Below are positions 24,800 to 36,939 of a DNA stretch of 64,000 nucleotides, piece after piece. Each line of letters begins with the position of its first letter. Positions within the stretch are counted from its first letter, which is position 1. The DNA comes from Costus lasius. Taxonomy: Eukaryota; Streptophyta; Magnoliopsida; Zingiberales; Costaceae. Under the pieces are notes generated by a model. That model did no database searches and was not told where the DNA came from. It was given only the letters and a program-made list of their open reading frames with translations. The stretch is taken from the NCBI GenBank assembly GCA_027563935.2, contig CM050453.2:88138665-88202664 (forward strand), given 5' to 3'. The position numbers were made by a program, and so were the translations under genes.

Positions 24800-26757
24800 T
24801 GTTGGGAAACCCCGGGGACATTTTACAATTTTTCAGAGTTATGGACATACATTTTTCGCAGCGGAAGAATGTCCCCGAAACAGGCCGGTCCCAAAAACCC
24901 AGTGAAGATCGCATGCAAGGGAGTCGACACGATGAGTTAGGAAATACCTTAAGAGCAATGTAGAGCGATGTCGATGAAGGCGCCCAAGTGTTCGCCCTCT
25001 GCAGTCTCGCACACACGGATCTCTTGAGTTCTCTTCTTCCACGCCCGGTGCTAGCCTCGGGAAGAAGATCCAAGCCTTAGGGAGATACTCTACTTCACTT
25101 GCGCCACCAAGAGAGATGATGCGCCAAGAGAAGAAGGAAGACTATCCAAAAACGCCAAGCACTAATGTTCCTTGCACCAAGAGGAAAGGAAGAAGTGGCT
25201 TGCGGTTATGGAAGAAGGAAGATGCGCCCTTGCTCCAAGCACTCGCCCCTCTCCTTGTGTTCACGCCTTCAAGGAATTAATTGCACACAAGAGGGGGCGA
25301 CTAGGGTTATATTTATAGGGCAAGAGGCGGTTAGGGTAATGGCTAGGATCATGACAAGTGTAGGGCTAGGATGAGGAGGTTTGAGATAAGGAAAGTCTCC
25401 AAGACATTTCCATAATACTCATTCAACCTTACCTTTTGTTCCCACGCCTTTCCTTGTGCGCCAAGGCCTTGCCTTGCGCCTGAAGCAATGCCATAGAGGC
25501 ATGCATTCCATCCTAGGAAGAGAGGGGGAGGCGCCCTTTACTTCCATAATGAAGCAAAGGCGCCAACATGACCCCATTATGCCCCTAGGCGCCTAATGGT
25601 TCATGTTTCTCCCCATTATACCCTTTTAGCCTCTCATCTCTTCATGAGAACTTGTTATTGGGCCTCATTGGATAATGAGCTAGCCCAAACATCATTGCAT
25701 AGGTTGATTAAGCACTTGGATCCAATCCAATGCAACCCTAATCCAAATGTGACCAACCATGGTCAAATACGGGTCAACCTGCCAAAAATGAAGTTTGGCT
25801 CCAATAACATTCTTCCATCTCATCAGGCCCATTGGCGCTGATAAAATCTCCCAATTAGATCCGAGTTATCCAATAACTCGATCATATGGCTTCCCGATCA
25901 ATACGAGAACTCAAGTATCAAGGTGTGCGACCCTGTAGGTTCCTCTGACGCTAGCAGTGCTGACCAAAGGTCATCACAAGCAATGAGTGGCACCTAGCAG
26001 TGCATCGCTGCTACCCAGGTCGTTGGAATGGATATCGACATCGACATCCCCATCACCGCAACTAGGTACAGATGCATTACAGTCTCTTTGCCGTACTGAT
26101 ATCCGATTGGACAAGTGTGTCACCACTTGTTTTCATCCAATCACATGGCTATGACTAAAACAGATTCTTACCTGGGTATGGCCATACACTCTCAGTCATA
26201 GAACCATAAAGGAGCTCCATGGATATCATACTTCCTTAGGGAAGGGGCAAATCCTATGTCTGTCCATTGATCTTCTCATATGGGTCGTGACATGCTCAAT
26301 AACAACCGTTATGACCTCCCAGCTACGGCAAGGTGTTAGGTTGTATCAAAGCAAGTCCCTAACCATATAGAACGATTAATGACCTCAAGTCAAGGGATCA
26401 ATGCATCTCCTGTCACTTATGAGGATAACTCATGACACCAAGTCATAGCCTCATAGCGGGTCTATCCAGTATATCCCCAATGATATACCCATGTGTCTGC
26501 GTTAGCACCACGTGCCTAACCAGCCCACATACCAGTCTCACAAGTACCATAGCTGTCCCATATCCACTAAGGTACATCGACTGGGGATTATAATTCGAGC
26601 ACAGATCCAATCTATCTCCAGGGACATTATCATGTAAGTACACAATCGCAGGTGTAGTCAAACAATGATAACGACAATGCCAGAATGATATATAAATATC
26701 AGAGTCTAGTAGTACATAAGTTGACCAAAACTAGGTCCTAGGGCATATACACCAACA
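24800..26757 (-). repeat. Element 1, 5' LTR with promoter
   Basis: 1958 bp and the transcriptional LTR of this minus-strand element. A TATAAATATA box on the minus strand lies within 25306-25318. It is followed by the target duplication TTTGT. Confidence 0.95.
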
Positions 26758-26762
26758 TTTGT

Positions 26763-28088
26763 CCCTCCAATATAATAGGAGTATTAGTATGTCGGACCCC
26801 TTGATATGCATGGTCATACTTAAATCATTCAATAAGAGATATCTATTGCATTTATTATATTAGTCTATTTGGTTAATAAAAAATATAATGATTGAACTAT
26901 AAAATTATGACATGTTATATTGATTGTGTTCAATCTAGATAGCAAATTCATTTGAATCACTTAACAAATTGAAAATTCATTTGAATGTACTAATAAGGTT
27001 TACTTTGAATCACTTAACAAATTCATTTGAATTCTAGCATGGAGGAGTTGGGCAAATCCGGTGGAAATTTTAGTGCTTGAATAGTCTCCCAAGTTGGATT
27101 CAATGCTAGTCCCAAATTTAAAAGTGTTAGGAATCTTGTTAGCATCACAAATTTCCACACAACAGTTGACATGACTGCACCAATGTTGGAGTTAAGTCAA
27201 CCTTCATAATAAAAGAACAAACTTGACTACACTGTTACGGTCATGTAGTCAGATATTATCTATATGGTGGAAAGCGCAGAGCCATCTAACAACTACTCCA
27301 TTTACACACATTTGGGCAAATCCCGTGGAAATTTAGTGCTTGAATTCAATTCCAGTTCCACAACTACTCCACGTCAATTAATTATGGATTGAATAGTCCC
27401 ATGACGAATTCAAGCCAACCCGATCCCTCCATCAATCAAACTGAGACATCTATCAAAATTCAATTGTCAATATACTTTATTAAAATACTTACTAATTTAT
27501 GTACTAAAAAACAAAGAATTAAGTAGAAAAAAAGCAAAAAATATAGACGTAAAAGATTTGAATACATCGTCAATTATATGCCACATGCATATGTATATGT
27601 AAAACAAATTACTGTCTAAAATTACTACACTTAATAGATGTAATTTTTTAGACCTTTGTATAAATCGGTCCATCAATTGAAAAAAAAATAGAATTCAGTC
27701 AATTATAGTTTATAAACAAAATAGTGATGGTAAATTATCATTGAAGAAAATAAATGGTGAGAGTGAAATTGAAAATGAAGAGACAATATATAATAAATAA
27801 CTAATAGCTTTATCAATTTAAGTAGTTAAATCCGAAACTTTCAAACGTAGAGTAGAACATTATTTGAATGAAAGTGGCCATAAATAATTGAACCTAAATC
27901 AACTGTCAAAGTATTTGTTTTGACAAGTTAAGAAATTCAACAAATACACACAAAAGTCTTCCTTTCACATTTTAATCTCATTCTTTCATTCACAATCATA
28001 CATTGATGATAGATTAAGAAACGTAACCCACAGAGAGAGGCCTACCTTGCACTTCAATCTCTCGCTCTTTCAAGGAAAATTCAATTAA
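26763..28088. other. Upstream flank of kinase copy 1
   Basis: AT-rich and without coding frames. A phrase 'acttaacaaattcatttgaat' and a phrase around 'ggcaaatcccgtggaaattttagtgcttgaat' each occur twice (about 26950-27090 and 27300-27350), suggesting small local duplications. Confidence 0.45.
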
Positions 28089-28170
28089 AGTCAAGCAATA
28101 ACTGCATGGGGATGACCTTTTGACTTGATAAGTCAAAGTTTTGACCAGAAGTAACCCAGCTGGTTATAAT
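28089..28170 (+). promoter_or_regulatory. W-box cluster and TATA-like box upstream of kinase copy 1
   Basis: Four TTGAC cores lie within 58 bp: AGTCAA at 28089-28094 and 28131-28136 (minus orientation), TTGACT at 28120-28125 and TTGACC at 28141-28146. A TATAAT lies at 28165-28170, about 50 bp before the start codon. W-boxes bind WRKY factors and are common in defence-inducible promoters. That link is established knowledge. Use in this gene is inferred. Confidence 0.5.
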
Positions 28171-28217
28171 TAGAGGACCTAGCAGCAACCCTATGTTGGA
28201 GTGTAAGGGGAAAGAAG

Positions 28218-28281
28218 ATGAAGCTTCTCTTTCTAGTATCCAGTCTTTTTAAGGCAATACTACTTGTTCATAGTCAGTCAG
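28218..28281 (+). CDS. Kinase copy 1 exon 1 (signal peptide micro-exon)
   Basis: A 64-nt exon: ATG followed by 20 codons reading MKLLFLVSSLFKAILLVHSQ, a good secretion signal, then a donor G|GTAAAA at 28282. It ends in phase 1 and joins exon 2 to give ...QS-GDKLIANN, the normal start of a mature G-type lectin. It is too short to be found as an open frame. The alternative start at 30683 reads into intron sequence and provides no signal peptide. Confidence 0.75.
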
Positions 28282-29263
28282 GTAAAATTATCTATATATG
28301 TTCCTTTATCTTCAAATTTTATTTCTTGTAGGAACAAATTATTTTCTTCTGCAACTTTGATCCATAAAATGAGTGTTTATTATGAATAGCAAAGTTTTAG
28401 GGTAGGTATGGTTCCTCATTTTCACGAGGCTGTGATCTTTCTCTCCTTTCTTATACAGCCTAAGGACGAATCCTAGTATTCTAATGAAATAGTGCTCTCA
28501 ATAAAGTCAATGTCTTCGTCATCAGCAGGAGCTGTGAGTGATTATTGTTAAGGACAATGAAGGGGAGGGGCTTGGCAAAGTAGATGTCCTATCTCGAATT
28601 TCCAACCCCTTTCTCGTGGGTTATCATCAGGTTTGAAGCCCCAAGATACAATAAATGCTACTCCTTTGTTGGTGCGTCGGTGAAGTATTTGTCCACATAC
28701 TTTCAATATCAAATAATCAAATAATGAAAAGTAGAGAATTACAAAGAGCAAAAGGATAAATGAGAGTGAATGCTAAATGATGCTTTAGCTGTCCCTCTTA
28801 TCTAAGAGAGGCTAACGGCTATGTTAAGATTGACCAAATTAGGTAATCTTAATTAGGAAAGCTTATAATAATTTTGCCTCATGTTTCACCCAATCATAGT
28901 GAGATTAAAGGTTAATAACTAATTAAGACATGTTAAAAATAAGCTATTAAAAGCTATTAAAATAATAAATAATTATAAAAAAAGTAAAATTTAAAACCCA
29001 TGTGAGAAAAAGTCTTGCAACCTGTTATACCCACACCTGCACCCACACTAAGGGCGGAAGAATTCATTATAAACCCAAGCTTTTTTTCCTAGTTCTTTCA
29101 CGTGGAATTAAGAAACTTTTGAGTTTTTTCTTAGAACTCTAATAATAAGAGTGATAGTATTTGACACTAGAGAAGAAAATAGAAGATTAGGAAAGAGGAT
29201 GAAGAGAAGAAAGGAAGAAAAAAAAAAAAAAGGTGCATAGCACCTTCTAAAATTTCTCTCAAT

Positions 29264-29320
<57 letters not shown>

Positions 29321-30809
29321 CATATTCTTCTCTCCACCAATTACATTCCATTCAACCCTTCGCCAATTAATTTTGATTTAGCCTAATAAACAACAAAATA
29401 AAATAAAACTCTAATATGTGAAGAGGACAAAAATAATCATAGGGTTATAGCTAATTCCATGGGATTTACATAATATTGTTTTAAAAAATTATAACAAAGA
29501 AAATATTCTTAACTTTAAAATAATCAATTGTGACAACATGGTAAAAGCAACCTTTTTAAATAGGAAAGACTTGAATGCAATTAAAATGTGTTAGAAACCA
29601 AGTAGCCATGGATTCAAGCCTCCCTTTGCAAGGTGTTGCATGAAAGTGTACATCTAATGGTGGTTTTAGATGAACCTCAAGATACTTTAGGTAAGCTTCA
29701 TAATATTGTCTAACTCTCTATTGTCTTTTTTTTTTTTTAGTATTTGAAATCTATTTATATCTAGTGTTTATAAAAATATGCAGTACTTTAAATCGACTCC
29801 TTGGCTTGCTCAAGGTTAGTGTCCATCACAAATTATATAATATACTTTGGGCTAATCTTCTCAAAAATGATAACCTTCATAGGTTCATAAATGTACATCA
29901 TTGTATTAAGCCACTGCATCTATTGACATATAAACAAAAACTTTATGATTAAAATAAATAAGAAATGTTATGGTTCTTATTCTAGTTAGCCTTGTCTAAG
30001 CATCATGCATGATAGTTATGTTGAAGTCCTCCTATTGGCACTTCATGCTCTAGACCTATGCTACATTCTTCAATTGCATTGTCAAAAAAGAGTGCTTGAC
30101 AATATTGTAGGGTGTTGGTAGTTGAATTCTAACGATGAAACTTTGAATTTTGGGCACCATTACATAACAATAAATGTCAAATGCAAAATAAGAAGTTATC
30201 CAACTGAAGTGGAATAATTTTGCATAGCCCAATCAATGTGTAACGTTTTTTTGTCTTTATGTATGCATTGTCAACCTATGCTTGCCTCCTTATTTGCAAT
30301 AGAAAGATTCTAAGGTTAACATTGATGAACCTCAATCTATTAATTCTATGCTTGAGCCCAAATAAGGCCCCGATGCCAGGTTAGCCACTAGCACAAGCTA
30401 TTTGGCAATTATCTCATATTTTTTTTAAGTGGGATCGATATTCTATAGTTTAGAGCCCTAAAATAATAATTAAAATGAATTAAGAGAGTGAGAGCAAGAG
30501 AGAGAGTTTGGAAATAAATTCGAGAATTTGAGAGTTTAGGTGAAGTTCATGATCAAAGAGTGAGAGCAAGGGATTATGAATAAATGTGCCTGCTTCTAAA
30601 TCTAGAGTAATCATACACTAGAAATCTATTGCTTTGTTATTCAGGGATCATAATCAAAGATGGTTGTTAAGTACATATCACGTTGTTTTCAATGGTTTTC
30701 ACTCTTTTTGGAACTGCTACTCCTCCCTGTGCTGTAGAGCTAAAGATTTTGGTATTTAACTATGAACCATGCCATAAATTTGAATTTCAATGTCATTTTC
30801 TCATTGCAG
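28282..30809 (+). other. Kinase copy 1 intron 1
   Basis: 2.5 kb, GT...AG, phase 1. It contains an (AT)n run at about 29265-29318. No transposon ends were recognised. Most S-domain kinase genes carry the signal peptide and ectodomain in one exon, so this split is atypical. Confidence 0.65.
29265..29318. repeat. (AT)n microsatellite
   Basis: An uninterrupted alternating AT run of about 54 bp inside intron 1, next to a poly-A stretch at 29219-29231. Confidence 0.95.
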
Positions 30810-31982
30810 GAGATAAATTAATAGCAAACAATTCCATTGTCGATGGTCAAACATTAGTCTCCGCTGGCGAGGTCTTTGAACTGGGTTTTTTCAAACCTGG
30901 TGATAATAATAAAAAGTTCCTAGGAATATGGTTTAGAAATATCTCAGTACAAACTATAGTATGGGTTGCAAATAGAAAAACTCCTTTGGAAAACACAGGT
31001 GGTACTCTCAATATGACTGCTGATGGAAATCTAGCCATCTTCAATAGCTCTGGATTTATTGTGTGGTCAACCAACACATCCAACATCAACCCCATGTTGC
31101 AGCTGCAAGATACGGGCAATCTTGTGTTAAGTGGGGGAGCCTCAAATAGCATCATCCTATGGCAAAGCTTTGATCATCCAACTGATACAATGCTTTCTGG
31201 CATGAAGTTAGGATTTGATTATAGAAGAAACCTGACCATGTACCTTACATCATGGAAAAGTGCTTCTGACCCTTCTCCAGGGGAGTATGTGTCTAGAGTC
31301 GAGAAGAAGGGAACCATACAAGTTCGCATATTAAAAGGGACCATTTGTATTTTTCGCAGTGGACGATGGATCAGAAACAGAATGAGTGGCCTGCCAAACG
31401 TGCAAACAAATGACATATTCCTGTTTCGGTCCACTAGCAACCAAGATGAGACGTCCTACGAATTCAATGTTTTGGATCCTACTGTTCTAGCGAGAGGAAC
31501 TTTGACTTGGGACGGAAAGTATCAACGCTTAACATGGACAAAAGGGAGCAGCGGGTGGAAAATTTACTGGGAGTTTCCAGCTGAACGATGTGATCAATAT
31601 GCCACATGCGGAGTCAACTGCATGTGTACCAGGTCCAATTCATCTCCATGCCAATGCTTGGAGGGTTTTGTTCCCAAGGAAAATGAAAGGCAGAGAATGA
31701 GGCAGAACTCTGATGGATGCGTGAGGAGGTCAGCTTTGAATTGTTCGACGGATGGGTTTCTTCCACTGCAGAATATAAAGCTGCCAGACAATCTCAATGC
31801 CTATGACTCTAACAAGACTCGTGATGAATGTTCGAGTTGGTGCTTGAAGAATTGTTCTTGCACCGCATATGCTATGATTGAAGGCGGCATCTGTCTTACT
31901 TGGTATGGTGATCTCCTTGACATTAGCCAGCTGGCTAATGGGGGCGATGTGATGCACATCCGACTTGCAGCTTCTGAAATAG
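30810..31982 (+). CDS. Kinase copy 1 exon 2 (lectin, SLG and PAN ectodomain)
   Basis: 1173 nt, fully open, phase 1 at both ends. It opens with GDKLIANN and DGQTLVSAGEVFELGFF (B-lectin), has IVWVANR and WQSFDHPTDT, then a LTSWKSASDPSPGEY S-locus glycoprotein stretch. A cysteine-rich segment follows (CDQYATCG, then C.CLEGFVP) and a PAN-like module with ECSSWCLKNCSCTAYA and ICLTWYGDLLDI. The acceptor is TCATTGCAG|G and the donor ATAG|GTAAAT. There is no counterpart in copy 2. Confidence 0.93.
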
Positions 31983-32394
31983 GTAAATTTTGTTTCCTTA
32001 TATTTATGGATAACAATTTTACTAGAAATCTAAAATAATTTCCAAGGATTATAAAACTAATAAGTCAATTTGTAGCTTTCCAAAATATCGGACCTAATTT
32101 GCAAATCTAATAAACTGCATGGAACAATTTGCACTAAACTCTGAGAAAATAAGGGATCATCTACATGTTTTTTCTGAAATTGTATTATCGTACTACATTG
32201 TGATTTTTGGAGAATTCCATAGCTATTGCAAATCTTATATTTTGAAGTCTACGCTACAGCAACAAGCAACCGAACTATAGTAACATAAATTCAAAAATAC
32301 TAATAACTATTCAGCAGAATATACAATTCACTATGCCATAATGCACAATCTTTAATAGCCAAAGATGATTTTAATCATAAAAATAATCTTGCAG

Positions 32395-32508
32395 GAAGTA
32401 CTGGGACAAAGAATCCTAGTAACATCAAGCTCATTTATGTAGCACTTGGGATTTTTTTGTTGGCTTGTCTGTCTTTAATTCTGTGGTTGAAGTGGAAAAG
32501 AAGACAAG
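32395..32508 (+). CDS. Kinase copy 1 exon 3 (transmembrane)
   Basis: 114 nt encoding a short juxtamembrane stretch, the hydrophobic helix LIYVALGIFLLACLSLILWL, and a basic stop-transfer KWKRRQ. Acceptor TTGCAG|G, donor CAAG|GTATGT. Copy 2 has the equivalent at 47964-48077 with 6 differences. Confidence 0.9.
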
Positions 32509-32809
32509 GTATGTCCACTTTAACTTTATATCGATAATCAATTTAATCTAGAGAATCAATTAGTGCACTTTTTCTCTTATTGCTCCTGAGAAAAGGAATA
32601 TTGAATTGATACTCTCCATAGGACTAAAAATTATATTAGTCATATTATCAATATGTAGAATAGTTATCATAATTTTAAAATAATTAGTGCTACATAAGAG
32701 TGCATAGAAATTAAGATAGCTCAGTTTTGTAATTGCAATTCAGTTTAATGACAATTGTAAATTGGAAAGGAATGACGAGCTATATTGATTAATGAAAATC
32801 ATGAATCAG

Positions 32810-32955
32810 GCAAGCTAAAGAAGTCGCAAAACCAGAGAAACAGAGATGATGAACCAGAGTTAACTCTATTTGATTTGCTCACAATCAAAATAGCTACCGA
32901 TAACTTTTCAAATGAAAATAAAATCGGTCGTGGAGGATTTGGCCCAGTTTACAAG
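32810..32955 (+). CDS. Kinase copy 1 exon 4 (juxtamembrane and glycine loop)
   Basis: 146 nt. It encodes a charged linker, then [20 protein letters not shown] and the ATP-binding loop [10 protein letters not shown]. Acceptor ATCAG|G, donor AAG|GTAATC, ending in phase 0. The frame is intact here, unlike copy 2. Confidence 0.9.
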
Positions 32956-33010
32956 GTAATCTCATCTTTTACTACAAACATAAATCTACCTAAATTGTTA
33001 TAATTTGTAG

Positions 33011-33222
33011 GGAAAATTGAAAGATGGAGTTGAGATTGCTGTCAAAAGGCTATCTAAAGATTCTCGTCAGGGCATAGATGAGTTCAAAAGCGAAGTTCAG
33101 TTGATTGCCAAACTACAACATAAAAAATCTAGTTCGATTGCTTGGCTGTTGCACTGAGGAGGAGGAACGAATATTGGTTTATGAGTATATGCAAAACAAG
33201 AGTTTAGATTCTTTTATTTTTG
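33011..33222 (+). CDS. Kinase copy 1 exon 5 (carries the +1 A frameshift)
   Basis: 212 nt, where copy 2 has 211. It encodes [18 protein letters not shown] and [14 protein letters not shown], including the catalytic Lys and the helix-C Glu. Six A's at 33122-33127 (five in copy 2) then shift the frame, and TGA follows at 33155-33157. Beyond that, the other frame still encodes [21 protein letters not shown]. Donor TTTG|GTACGA. Confidence 0.9.
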
Positions 33223-34781
33223 GTACGACCTACTGACCTTTATTCTTTTAGTTTAGATTGTGAAAATCTATTGACTATAGAATTCACATCATTAGTTAAA
33301 AATTAATATATAGGCAATCTTACAAAGTACCAAATAGCCAATACTATATTATAATTTTCATTAAATTTTGTAAAATAATACTAATTCTACATATATATAA
33401 TGAATAATAGCAGGATCATATGCATAACAAAAGTTGTAAGTAGGGGAAGTTAGTATTATAAAAATAATAATCGATATAATAAGGGTTGTAGGATACATTT
33501 TGAGCATAAAACTCAACTTTATTATAATTTTGGGTTACATAGTAAAGGATGCAATTCATTTTTTAAGTATTCATATTGTTATTCTGTTAGAAAGATAAGA
33601 AAGATCAAATTAGTTTTGACAACCCTGTGTCATGCATAATCTCTCTTATTGATGTGGCTTTTGCATTGCTTCCTTCAACAAATGGTGTTAGATTAAAGTT
33701 AGACATTGAATGCTCTTGTTTGGTGGCTAATATAATCAAAACTTCATGGCAATTGCATTGAAATATCACAAGCATGCTGAGTTCATATGGTAGTTTCGCA
33801 AGCATCATAGGAAAAATGGTAGAGAAGTTAATAGAAACTTGATGGAAGCTAGGTAAATCTTAAAATTTCTTAAGAGGGTTTGAATACGAAGAAGTACAAA
33901 CGTCACATGTAACTAGGTAGTTGAAAAAGTGCTAGAAATGATGTCGCAAACAAGGAAGAATTAGAAGCTTAACAATGAAGAAGTAGAAAGGATGTGGAAG
34001 ATGGACATGGTAGGTAAATCTCTCCACTTCGACTATAAGGATAGGGCTACGATTGTAATAACAATGATGTTAAAATATGATAGTAGGAGAGATGCTTAGT
34101 AGCTTCTCATGAGTTCATGAAGGTAGCTTTTTCTGGTCAGGTAAAGAACCTTAAGAGACATTGATTATAAGCTTTACCGAAGCTTAATTAAGGCTCTTTT
34201 AAGTCTTTTTCTTTTAATAACAACAAATCTCCATCTCCCTTTCAAAATAGCCTAAAATACAATTGCACTCAAAATGCTCATCAACTCTCCCTAGGTAAAA
34301 AAAAGTTTACTTGTTGGGAATATGAACTCTAATATGCCTTGTGAAGATTAGTTGTGAGTTTCTTCCTTCCGTAATTCTTTCAAAATTTAGGTGTCATCTA
34401 CTATAACAAACTAGATATCATCTAGTTTGTCTATCAGAAGGAAACATGACCGGTAATTAAAGTAGTGTCAATATACTCAGGAGCTCCATATTGCACTATG
34501 ACCTTAGGGTGTAGGGGAGACAACTATTATTCTTAGTCCTTAACTCATACTCTTCATTGGTTTATATTAGGGGTACTAAATTTTCCACCTTAAAATGTTG
34601 ATGCTATCTCTGAAGACCTTACAAAATGCATTATTACTTAGCTTTTGCTTGATCTCTTAAATATTGGATTTTTTAAATATTATTTTAGTTTTTGCTTAGA
34701 GCTTCAAGATGACTTTGAGTACGAATCTCAAAAAAAAAAATTTCTATCATACTTTTCTATACTAGTTTCACAATGTAATAA
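33223..34781 (+). other. Kinase copy 1 intron 5, 5' part
   Basis: Intron 5 spans 33223-39123. This first part is AT-rich and matches 48797-50761 of copy 2 at roughly 95%. A minus-strand open frame of 67 codons (33605-33808) is shared with copy 2 but resembles nothing I recognise. Phrases such as AATCTCCATCTCCC may be old transposon debris. Confidence 0.5.
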
Positions 34782-36134
34782 TATATTCTTAGGGAATTAG
34801 CAATATATAATGTAGCAGAAAAATAAATTTTCATTCCCCTTCAAGGATCCAAATGAAAGAAAAAAAACAATTAATAGTTCAAAACTATACCTTTTAGAGC
34901 GTCACAAGTCGAATCACTATAGCAAGAGACTATGAGCATCTCACCTCCATGATATCCATACAAGATCCAATGGAATCTCTTTCTTCTTCTCATCTCATGT
35001 AGAAGGTGATGGAAACAATTGATAAAGTGGGACACAAGATGAAAGGGGCGGCACCCGAGATAAAGGAGGAGGTGCTTCTTTTAGTTGTCTAATCTAATGT
35101 TTGTACATATATCTCATTTAAGCATGATCGTGCCCCATTTTATATAGAAAAGTCAAGTGTATGCTTAGGGTTTAACATTTTACAATGCCTCTCTACAAAC
35201 AAGTACAAATGCCTAGGGTTAGGATTTTAAGTGTCTAACTCTTTCCAATTTTGGTTGTCTCCTCCTATGTATGCCTAGCCAATATGTTCATGTCTCCACA
35301 TGTGATATGTTCAAATTTTTAATTAAATTCTTTAATTCTATTATACAAAAGAAAAAGAAAATCCACATATGTGGTTCTAAACCATGACCATTTGCCACTT
35401 GGTAATCACTATTACCATGATGCCACTTGACAATAAGTATCATAATTGGGATTCAAATTCAGTCTAATTGTGTGACCCATTAGTTTCTTGTGATATGAGT
35501 AGTAACATTATAATATCATTATAATGTTATAAATAGTAAGCATAGCCTAGCACTATATTATTGTAACCTAAGTCATAAAAATATTAAGATTCAACACAAT
35601 CTTTTTATGATAATACTCTTGTAAAGTTTAATCTCATGGTCCTTGATATCTAGATGGAACATAAGACATGGAATTTGTCATGGTTGCATAGTTCAATTAC
35701 TATTTGAACATGGCCATATATTTATTCTCACTTCATTAAGGTGCCATTATACCAACACTCCTATTATATAAAAGAGATAATTTTTCTCTTGATCACTCAT
35801 ATTCCTTTATGATTAATGATATACCCAATTATAACATTTATGGTCATTCAATTATTGGTGACATTTGACTACATGAAAGTATATAACTAGCAATGTTGGA
35901 ATCTAGGGTGACATCAAGTCTAAGGATCACATACACAAAATGTTTTACACTCATATAATAATCCATGTAATATTCTCATGGTCGGTCTATCCAATATATT
36001 GTTCTCGAACATGCTCTTTGTCATTAGTCACTATTCTTAATACATTATTGTTTTCAATCTATAATATTACTTGACTTTGGGACATTTGAAAATAATTGAT
36101 ATTATTATAATTAATTTTATTATATAGATATCAA

Positions 36135-36167
<33 letters not shown>

Positions 36168-36258
36168 TCTTGATTAAAAATATAAAAATGAACAAGATAA
36201 AATGTATGCTAAAACTATCATCTTGTGATTGGTCTTTAGGGCATACTCCAACATATAT
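34782..36258 (-). mobile_element. Old copia solo LTR in kinase intron 5 (copy 1)
   Basis: The LTR lies at 34787-36253 (1467 bp) with perfect target duplications TATAT (34782-34786, 36254-36258). It starts TCTTAGGGAAT and ends CTTTAGGGCATACTCCAACA, matching the ends of elements 1 and 2. It shares internal landmarks with them, such as GACATCAAGTCTAAGGATCA and GGTCTATCCAATATAT. It lacks an interior, so it is a recombination product. It lies in the same place in copy 2, so it predates the kinase duplication. The CAAAA at 34880-34884 is the unoccupied target of element 2. Confidence 0.8.
36135..36168. repeat. (AAT)n microsatellite
   Basis: About eleven AAT triplets inside the solo LTR. Copy 2 has a shorter run at about 61000-61022. 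Confidence 0.9.
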
Positions 36259-36939
36259 GACCATGAAGTTTGAAATCACTATAACATGACTTTAAATTAT
36301 TAGATCCAACAACCTCAGTCTCATGTATGTGTAAATGACTGCTCATGGCTCAATATACATTTATTTTGTTCTTAGTTCCCACTTTATTTTGGATAATAAA
36401 AGTAAATTATTGCATATAATTTTACCAAAATAGGGTGTCATGGACTCAATAGTTTTCTAGACACTCAAGTATGATAAATCGTGATGGTTATTGTATCAAA
36501 AGATAGTATCTCTTAACAAATAATGTAACAATGAAGAATTTGTTATCATAGGTTGAGATTTCTCTACTTTTCATAATTTAACTTCTTAGTAAAGGAGGTC
36601 CTAGGATGCTCCTAAAAAGGGTTCATCCAATAGTGACCTCTAAGGCAAGACACGGTACCTCAATTCAGTCTTAATTTCTATAATGGATTATTAGAGGACA
36701 ATGCTCAATGAAATTCATCCTTCATTAGGTAGTTAATGGGATTTTGATTGAGCTAGATACACATATGAACCAGTGATAGAATATAGTTAATCCATAGAAG
36801 CTATGATCTTTGAATAGAGTTATCGGTTAGCCAATTATATATGGACCTCACTTTTCTAGAGCTATCTCAAAGTCCTTAAGCTAGCATGATAAACCTAGGA
36901 AAAATAATAAAGTTTAAGGAACACTTCTTTATAGGGCTT
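36259..36939. other. Intron 5, unrecognised segment
   Basis: AT-rich and shared with copy 2 (about 61116-61840). No ends or coding similarity recognised. Confidence 0.45.

Larger units (their letters stand above)
17245..26762 (-). mobile_element. Nearly complete Ty1/copia LTR retrotransposon (element 1)
   Basis: The element spans 17250-26757 (9508 bp) between perfect 5-bp target duplications TTTGT (17245-17249, 26758-26762). Both LTRs are 1958 bp and end in the short inverted repeat TGTTGG/CCAACA. It lies on the minus strand, so the 5' LTR is on the right. A tRNA-iMet-type primer binding site, a purine-rich tract and one gag-pol frame in copia order (gag, protease, integrase, RT, RNase H) are all present. 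About 19 differences between the LTRs (about 1%), almost all transitions, indicate a recent insertion. Long LTRs and gag-pol style resemble the Tork/Angela group, which is tentative. Two premature stops make this copy non-autonomous. Confidence 0.96.

Noticed and set aside
30683..32038. A single 451-codon gene starting at 30683
   Set aside because: The first 42 codons are intronic: a TTTCTCATTGCAG acceptor precedes the lectin domain and a matching signal-peptide exon exists at 28218. The end runs past a clear donor at 31983.
33605..33808. 67-codon minus-strand frame shared by both kinase introns (also about 49168-49365)
   Set aside because: It lies inside intron 5, differs in length between copies and has no recognised similarity; sharing is explained by the duplication.
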